A stretch of DNA of 64,000 nucleotides from Pestalotiopsis fici W106-1 (lineage: Eukaryota; Ascomycota; Sordariomycetes; Amphisphaeriales; Sporocadaceae), in contig NW_006917093.1 of the NCBI RefSeq assembly GCF_000516985.1, positions 4,307,874 through 4,371,873 of the forward strand. The letters are read 5' to 3'. The notes beneath the pieces were generated by a model that had not been told where the DNA came from, made no database searches, and worked only from the letters and a program-made list of their open reading frames with translations. This document shows, piece by piece, positions 59,601 through 64,000 of the stretch. The position numbers and the translations under genes were made by a program. Position 1 is the stretch's first letter; each line of letters begins with the position of its first letter.

Positions 59601-60079
59601 CGTACGGGTTCAGCTTCGCCCATAGTTACCGCTACAGTATATCAGATTCAGATATAGGCATCGATATGTGCAAAACACTGCTTCCCTATATGGCACAACC
59701 AGACAACCCTGGCACCATGGAGGCGACGAGGAGCCTTCTCCCAACATGGGCCCACGCCTTGGAAGCGGGCTGTCACCGCTTCCTGTCCTCCCCAATAAAT
59801 GTGGTGTCAGAACGCCAGTCCACGTATTTCCAGGATTGGCTGGGACTTGTCCTGCTAATGCTGAAATATGGGGCCTCCGTCAACACACCTATTGATATAA
59901 GCAATGAAGAGTCTAGTGACACCCTCGTTACTCTACCTTCTTCCGATATTTTGCTCGCAATACTGCGACAGACGGAAGACATTTCAGCTGGCAACACGAC
60001 ATTGAAACATTTTGAGGCCAGATTGATGCGCTGTTTACCAGAGAATCGAAAGACTCCGGAGGTATTCACATACTTGTAA
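56619..60079 (+). CDS. NLR-like protein: SesB-type serine hydrolase + NACHT
   Basis: Four exons (56619-56984, 57041-57397, 57453-57621, 57705-60079) give 1088 aa. The N-terminal ~290 aa is an alpha/beta hydrolase: 'IIFVHGLRGSARKTW' (oxyanion HG 52-53), nucleophile Ser132 in 'VAHSLGGLIVKAAL', 'FFGTPHRGSS' and the His264 motif 'NHIDMVKFG'. This matches the SesB/DUF676-like esterase effector of fungal NLRs. 'SFAEIDDRESDIDDAYESTFEW' is the usual linker before NACHT. Walker A is 'GKAASGKST' (368-376), Walker B 'LFLFLDGLDE' (468-477), then 'ISFSCRE'-like 'ICFSCREL' and 'ASGVFLWVRLVV'. The C-terminal ~450 aa shows no clean WD40, TPR or ankyrin array, only one ankyrin-like trace ('LLMLKYGASVNTP'). 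Such proteins are linked to heterokaryon incompatibility and programmed cell death. The first splice acceptor (CCGAG) is weak but restores the fold. Confidence 0.88.
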
Positions 60080-60823
60080 TGGCAATCACTCAGATTAAAG
60101 GTGAACCCGGGAGTGTTTAGCTATTAGTGTTCTGAATGCGTCATCACGACCTTGGCATTGGAGAATTTGGTGAGTGCGTTGACTTATAGAAAGGCTATCA
60201 TCACTAACTAACGATGCCAGTACAAGTAGTAGCCCTTGAGGCTTGCGGCTATGCTTCCGTAGATTTTTCTCAATGCTTGGGCTTTGTTCATTTTTTCCCC
60301 TCGTTTTTGACTTCAGAAAGAGGTGGTAGTGTATACATATATGCAGTCCTATTATATCAGTGTGTTACATTCAAAAAGTGTGATCGATTGGGCTTTTTTA
60401 AACAGCAAAGCGTCCCACTTACATGAAGAAGTTTGACAGGCGGACATTCGAGCCAACGCGAGATTATTGAGGAAAAGCAAGATTTCTGTCTTCGCCTCCT
60501 TTTCTCCCATTTTCTTTTTCTCTTTTTCTTTTTCTTTTGCCGAAAAAGGGTCAACGGTAATAATGCCGGACGCTTACGGATCGGACTACTCCAACAGCTC
60601 CGGATAGATTTGCCCATGGACACCACATATATAGCCAATTTAATCGTCTTCGGCCAACCGAATTTCGGGTATCTTGGTTCTCTATAAAGTCATATTTCAT
60701 TCCAAAACACCATCTTCTGTACTCATAATAATGCTTAGCGTATTTGAATAGAAAACTCCTGAAAATCGCGCCCTCCTCAACCCTGCTTGACTATACCCTA
60801 AGCCAGCTCGGAGCGCCCCCACC
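60080..60823. promoter_or_regulatory. Intergenic region with polypyrimidine tract
   Basis: About 740 bp lies between two rightward genes. A pure C/T tract at 60511-60538 sits ~290 bp before the next ATG, typical of fungal core promoters. No gene was seen. Confidence 0.4.
60511..60538 (+). repeat. Polypyrimidine (T/C) tract
   Basis: Twenty-eight consecutive pyrimidines, mostly TTTTTC units, lie upstream of the glyoxalase-fold gene. It is probably a promoter-associated element near the transcription start. Confidence 0.55.
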
Positions 60824-62083
60824 ATGGCCGGCCCGGAACCCCACAAGAGAATAACACTGAAGCGCATAGCGCACGCCTACTACAAGTACGCAGATCTGGA
60901 AACGGCGGCCCAATTTCTGGCAGACTTTGGCTTCACGGAAGAGAAGCGAGTAGGCGAGGACAAGATCTATTTCCGCGGTTATGGGACAGAACCATGGGTC
61001 ATTTGTGCGATCCGGAACCCCGGCGGCCGGGGGGAGAACGAGTTTGGCGGCGTCGCCTACGTGGTCGAGTCTGAAGAAGACCTGCGAGTCGCCTCCGAGA
61101 CGCTGCCCAAGGCAAGCAAGATCCATGATATCGAAGACGCGCCTGGAGGTGGTAAGCGTGTGACGTTTCTGGATCCAGTTGACGGCTTCCCGTTTCACCT
61201 GGTTTGGGGCCAGGACACTGTTGATATGCTGGATATTCCACTGCCACACGAGGCCGTGAATTATGTAAGTTTCATCGATGACGGAGGAATTAACTTCTGT
61301 TTGAACATTATATCTTGATAAGTCATTCAATAACATGATATAGCCAACTGAAAAGAACAGAGCCGTAAACAAGACACAGCGCTTCAAGAAACGGCCAGCA
61401 CCTGTCCATAAGCTTGGACATTGGGGTCATTGCACCACAAACTACTCCAAGACCTTTGAGTTTTACACATCGCGGTTCAACTTCATCCCAAGTGACGTAA
61501 GTATAAATTCAACTCCTCATATATATCGAAGCACTCTTGAATTCACGGTGTAACATGTGTAGATTGTCCACAATGCCGAAGGCGTCGATGTTACTACCTT
61601 TCTTCGGCTCGACCGGGGCGCGGAGCAAGTGGACCACCACTGCTTTTTTTTCTACCAAGGACCGAAATATCACGTTCACCACTCGTCGTATGAGACGCAC
61701 GACTTTGACACTCAAGTACTCGGCCACGACTGGCTGAGAGCCAAAGGCTACAAGAACTGCTGGGGCGTTGGACGCCACGTCCTCGGCAGCCAAATCTTTG
61801 ATTACTGGTAAGACGGAATGTTTTCTTTTCCACTAGTATTCTTGGCATAAGTTCGAGAGCTGAAATTAGATACCTATAGGTACGACCCTGCAGGCTTCAT
61901 CATGGAGCACTATGTCGATGGTGATCTCGTGGATTCCACGCAAGCTCCACACAGATCGCTGGCTTCACCCGATGGCCTCCACGTTTGGGGTAAGGCTGCT
62001 TTCCTCACAATATGCAAGCAAATTGGAGCCATGAGGCTGACCAAAAGATAGGGCCGGATGTACCATCAGACTTTGTTGAGTAA
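60824..62083 (+). CDS. Two-domain glyoxalase/extradiol dioxygenase-fold protein
   Basis: Five exons (60824-61264, 61344-61496, 61563-61807, 61880-61989, 62052-62083) give 326 aa. Two vicinal-oxygen-chelate modules are visible: an N-terminal one ('RIAHAYYKYADLETAAQFLADFGF ... YFRGYGTEPWVI', in part, ending 'DPVDGFPFHLVWG') and a C-terminal one starting 'LGHWGHCTTNYSKTFEFYTSRF'. Likely Fe(II)/Mn(II) ligands form a 2-His-1-Glu set: His173 or His176, His223 or His224 in 'VDHHCFFFY', and Glu289 in 'FIMEHYVDGD'. 'KGYKNCWGVGRHVLGSQIFDYW' is a strong block of the catechol 2,3-dioxygenase-like family. The fold and ligands suggest ring cleavage of a catecholic or related aromatic. The substrate is unknown. 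The last exon is only 32 bp (ending PSDFVE), so it is easy to miss. Confidence 0.9.
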
Positions 62084-62351
62084 GAGGTAATTTTATGCAG
62101 AGAATGAAACACGCAAAGGTGACATTCGTCTACATTCACTTCGCTATCAGATGTTGAGTTTTTACTAGTATACAGCCATTCTTTGAACATCACATTTTGG
62201 AGGGGACAAGTCAAATGAATCAACCACAAGTCTATTTTACACGCCCCCTTGGAAGCATCTCAATATATACAATATGAAGCAAAAGTTCGCTACACAGCAA
62301 CGTCTAGGTCTTGGCATGTTTAGACATTACCACAACGGCAGTTCTTGCCAT
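62084..62351. other. Convergent intergenic region
   Basis: A 268-bp gap lies between the 3' ends of the dioxygenase-fold and LPMO genes. No gene was seen. Confidence 0.4.
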
Positions 62352-63677
62352 TTAGACGCACTGAGAGTAGTAGTCGTTCATGACACTAGTTTAATCAGAA
62401 AACATTAGCTTCTTGTTCATCCATTGAAATTATATACAAGGGATGTTCTTGGTAACTCACGTGCAGGTACCCGAAGCGCAGGTGGTGCTTCCGGAGTAGT
62501 TGATACCGCCACACTGGCCGTAGAGAGCGACGGATCCTATTGATTATGGGTTAGCTTCATTCCTTGGCTCGCTCAGCGATATCAATGCAACTCACCAGAG
62601 CTGGAGCCAGAGCTAGCAGCAGAGGTAGCCTGGGCGGCAGCGGTGGAGGTACGGGTGACCAGAGTGGTGGGAGCAGCGCTCGAGGCGGGAGCAGAGCTGG
62701 CGACGGGCTCGTCATCCTCGTCGTCAGCATCGCAGCTGTCGTCGTCCTCGTCATCGCCAGCATCCTCGGCCTCATCATCATCGTCGGCATCGCAGCTGTC
62801 ATCCTCATCATCGTCGCCAGTCTCGGCGGCGGCGGAGCTGGTGGCAGCGGCGGAAACGACCGACTTGGTGCTGCTCACGGCAACGACGCTGGTGGCGGCC
62901 TGGGAAGTGGTGGCCACCTGAGAAGTGGCAGCGGCGGCGCTGGTGGCGGCAGCAGTCTGATTGATATATTAGTAACCATTGGTATATCTTCATTCACCTA
63001 TCAACTTGACTTACAGTAGTGCTGGCGCTTCCAGAGCTACCGCTGCTGGAGCCGCCGACAGTAAAGTCGATGCAAGACTCATAAGTCTGACCAGCGGACT
63101 GACTGTCCCAGTAGTGCTGAATGACACACTCGCCGCCAGTGGTACACTTGCCACCAAGATCGGGAATGGTGATGGAGAAGGAGGTCTCGTTGGCAGCGCT
63201 GGCCTGCGAGTTGGAGGCGAAGACGCTCCAGTAGGCGAGAACATCACCAATGATGGTGTTGGAGGCCGTGTCGACGATACTGACATTGGCGGTACCGGTG
63301 TGGGGGGCGCGAATGTCGTAGGTAATGTCGACAACGTCGCCGGTCGAGTAGCTCTGGACGTTGGCCGTGTTGTCCGAGTACTGCATTCCCTTGCACTGCC
63401 AGAGGTTGCACTCGTCGGTGAAGTCGCTGCCAATGAGCTGCGTCTCACCCTGGATGTTGCCGTACGAGTCGGAGCTCATCCTGGTAAGTTCGAAATGTTT
63501 TAGATCATGTTTCCTTTATCTTGACTACAGGTTTTGGGGAACTTACATGTTGTAGATCTGAGATCCGCAAGCAGACGACATGGCGGTACCAGCGCTACGA
63601 GGAGTGGGCGTCTTGATCATACCGTGGGCGGCGACCATGGGGGCCACAGCGGCACCGAAAGTAATGGCGTACTTCAT
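62352..63677 (-). CDS. Secreted AA16-like lytic polysaccharide monooxygenase with CBM1
   Basis: Five exons (63547-63677, 63015-63480, 62596-62956, 62461-62536, 62352-62385) give 355 aa. A signal peptide (1-17, KYAITFGAAVAPMVAA) leaves His18 as mature N-terminus, as the copper histidine brace requires ('HGMIKTPTPRSAGTAM'). The catalytic domain includes 'GSDFTDECNLWQCKG', 'DITYDIRAPHTGTANVSIVD', 'TSFSITIPDLGGKC', 'CVIQHYWDSQSAGQTYESCIDF'. The second brace His may be in 'RAPHTG' or 'IQHYW'. The pattern fits family AA16. After residue 200 comes an Ala/Ser/Thr linker, then a 37-residue Asp/Glu/Cys stretch (~246-282) built of two 20-aa repeats, another Ser/Ala linker and a CBM1 ('LYGQCGGINYSGSTTCASGT' then 'NDYYSQCV'). 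CBM1 implies cellulose binding. Small last exons restore the full CBM1. Confidence 0.88.
62701..62820 (-). repeat. 60-bp imperfect tandem duplication in the LPMO linker
   Basis: Two adjacent 60-bp units (about 62701-62760 and 62761-62820) share the core GCATCGCAGCTGTC at 62727-62740 and 62787-62800. Each encodes 20 residues around 'DDSCDADD'. The frame is kept, so the duplication lengthens the acidic linker without breaking it. Confidence 0.7.
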
Positions 63678-64000
63678 CTTGTCTGTTGGGGGTTGGTTTA
63701 TTGTATTGATAGCTGAGAGAAGCGAAGCAAAGCGGACTTGATTGGGCTGATTGAAAGAAAGCAGCAGTTGCACCTGTGCGAAGCCGAAGTTGTAAGTGTA
63801 TAAAAGAACGTCTGAGGTCACCGACCTGTCAAGTGAGCGAAGAAACAAAGTACAAAGAATGAGATGGCTGAAGATGGTTGAGAGACAAGAAAAGACTTCT
63901 CGAGATGTCCTAGGGGACAAGGCCCGTCTTATATTTAAGCATGGCCAGGAACGTTTTGCGGCTCCGCCGTATCCATATGGGAGAGAGCCCATGGATCATG
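63678..64000 (-). promoter_or_regulatory. LPMO promoter region
   Basis: Upstream of the LPMO ATG. On the minus strand a TATA-like TTAAATATAAG lies at about 63929-63939, ~250 bp before the ATG, a plausible core promoter for a strongly induced secreted enzyme. Confidence 0.35.

Noticed and set aside
62564..63019. 151-codon + strand Gly/Ser-rich frame
   Set aside because: It is antisense to the LPMO linker, and the LPMO model with CBM1 and matched splice phases is far stronger.
1..64000. tRNA, 5S rRNA, CRISPR, insertion sequence and telomeric repeat signals
   Set aside because: Scanning by eye for box A/B pairs, terminal inverted repeats, transposase motifs and TTAGGG arrays gave no credible hit. 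A covariance-model search would be needed to be sure.

Overview
This is a window of nuclear DNA from a filamentous ascomycete (Pezizomycotina, most likely a sordariomycete). The genes are split by short introns (mostly 50-280 bp, GT-AG). Their products are typical of moulds: RTA1-like and DUF7704 membrane proteins, a bifunctional BioDA, a tetrahydroxynaphthalene-type reductase, a NACHT-domain NLR-like protein and a secreted CBM1-bearing polysaccharide monooxygenase. I rebuilt exon joins by eye from splice sites, reading-frame phase and protein family patterns. No tRNA, rRNA, transposon or CRISPR array was recognised.

Layout. 0-12 kb is a dense housekeeping block: DUF7704 membrane protein (-), mitochondrial 3-hydroxyisobutyrate dehydrogenase (+), RTA1-like protein (+), AP-3 beta adaptin (-), an unrecognised 273-aa protein (+) and the kinetochore protein Nuf2 (-). 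11.6-30.4 kb is strikingly gene-poor, with only a large basic disordered protein (16.9-19.3 kb) and a thioredoxin with a mitochondrial-type leader (24.0-24.8 kb). 30.4-35.6 kb holds two transporters, an OPT oligopeptide transporter (+) and a SLAC1/TDT-family anion transporter (-). 36.5-40.7 kb holds two divergent GTPases of an AIG1/IMAP-like class that share a 297-bp promoter region. A T4HN-reductase-like SDR follows at 41.7-42.9 kb.

45.2-52.2 kb is a biotin biosynthesis cluster: biotin synthase (BioB/BIO2, -), 8-amino-7-oxononanoate synthase (BioF, -) and the fused dethiobiotin synthetase/DAPA aminotransferase (BioDA, +). BioF and BioDA are divergent. BioF ends in a PTS1-like tripeptide (SNL) and BioB carries a mitochondrial-type leader, so the path is likely split between peroxisome and mitochondrion, with BioDA joining the two steps.

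53.3-64 kb holds a Sec14-like CRAL-TRIO protein (+), an MDP1-type HAD phosphatase (-), a 1088-aa NLR-like protein with an N-terminal serine-hydrolase (SesB-like) domain and a NACHT domain (+), a two-domain glyoxalase/extradiol-dioxygenase-fold protein (+) and a secreted AA16-like LPMO with a duplicated Asp/Glu/Cys linker and a CBM1 (-). The most interesting parts are the divergent GTPase pair, the NLR-like gene and the LPMO linker.
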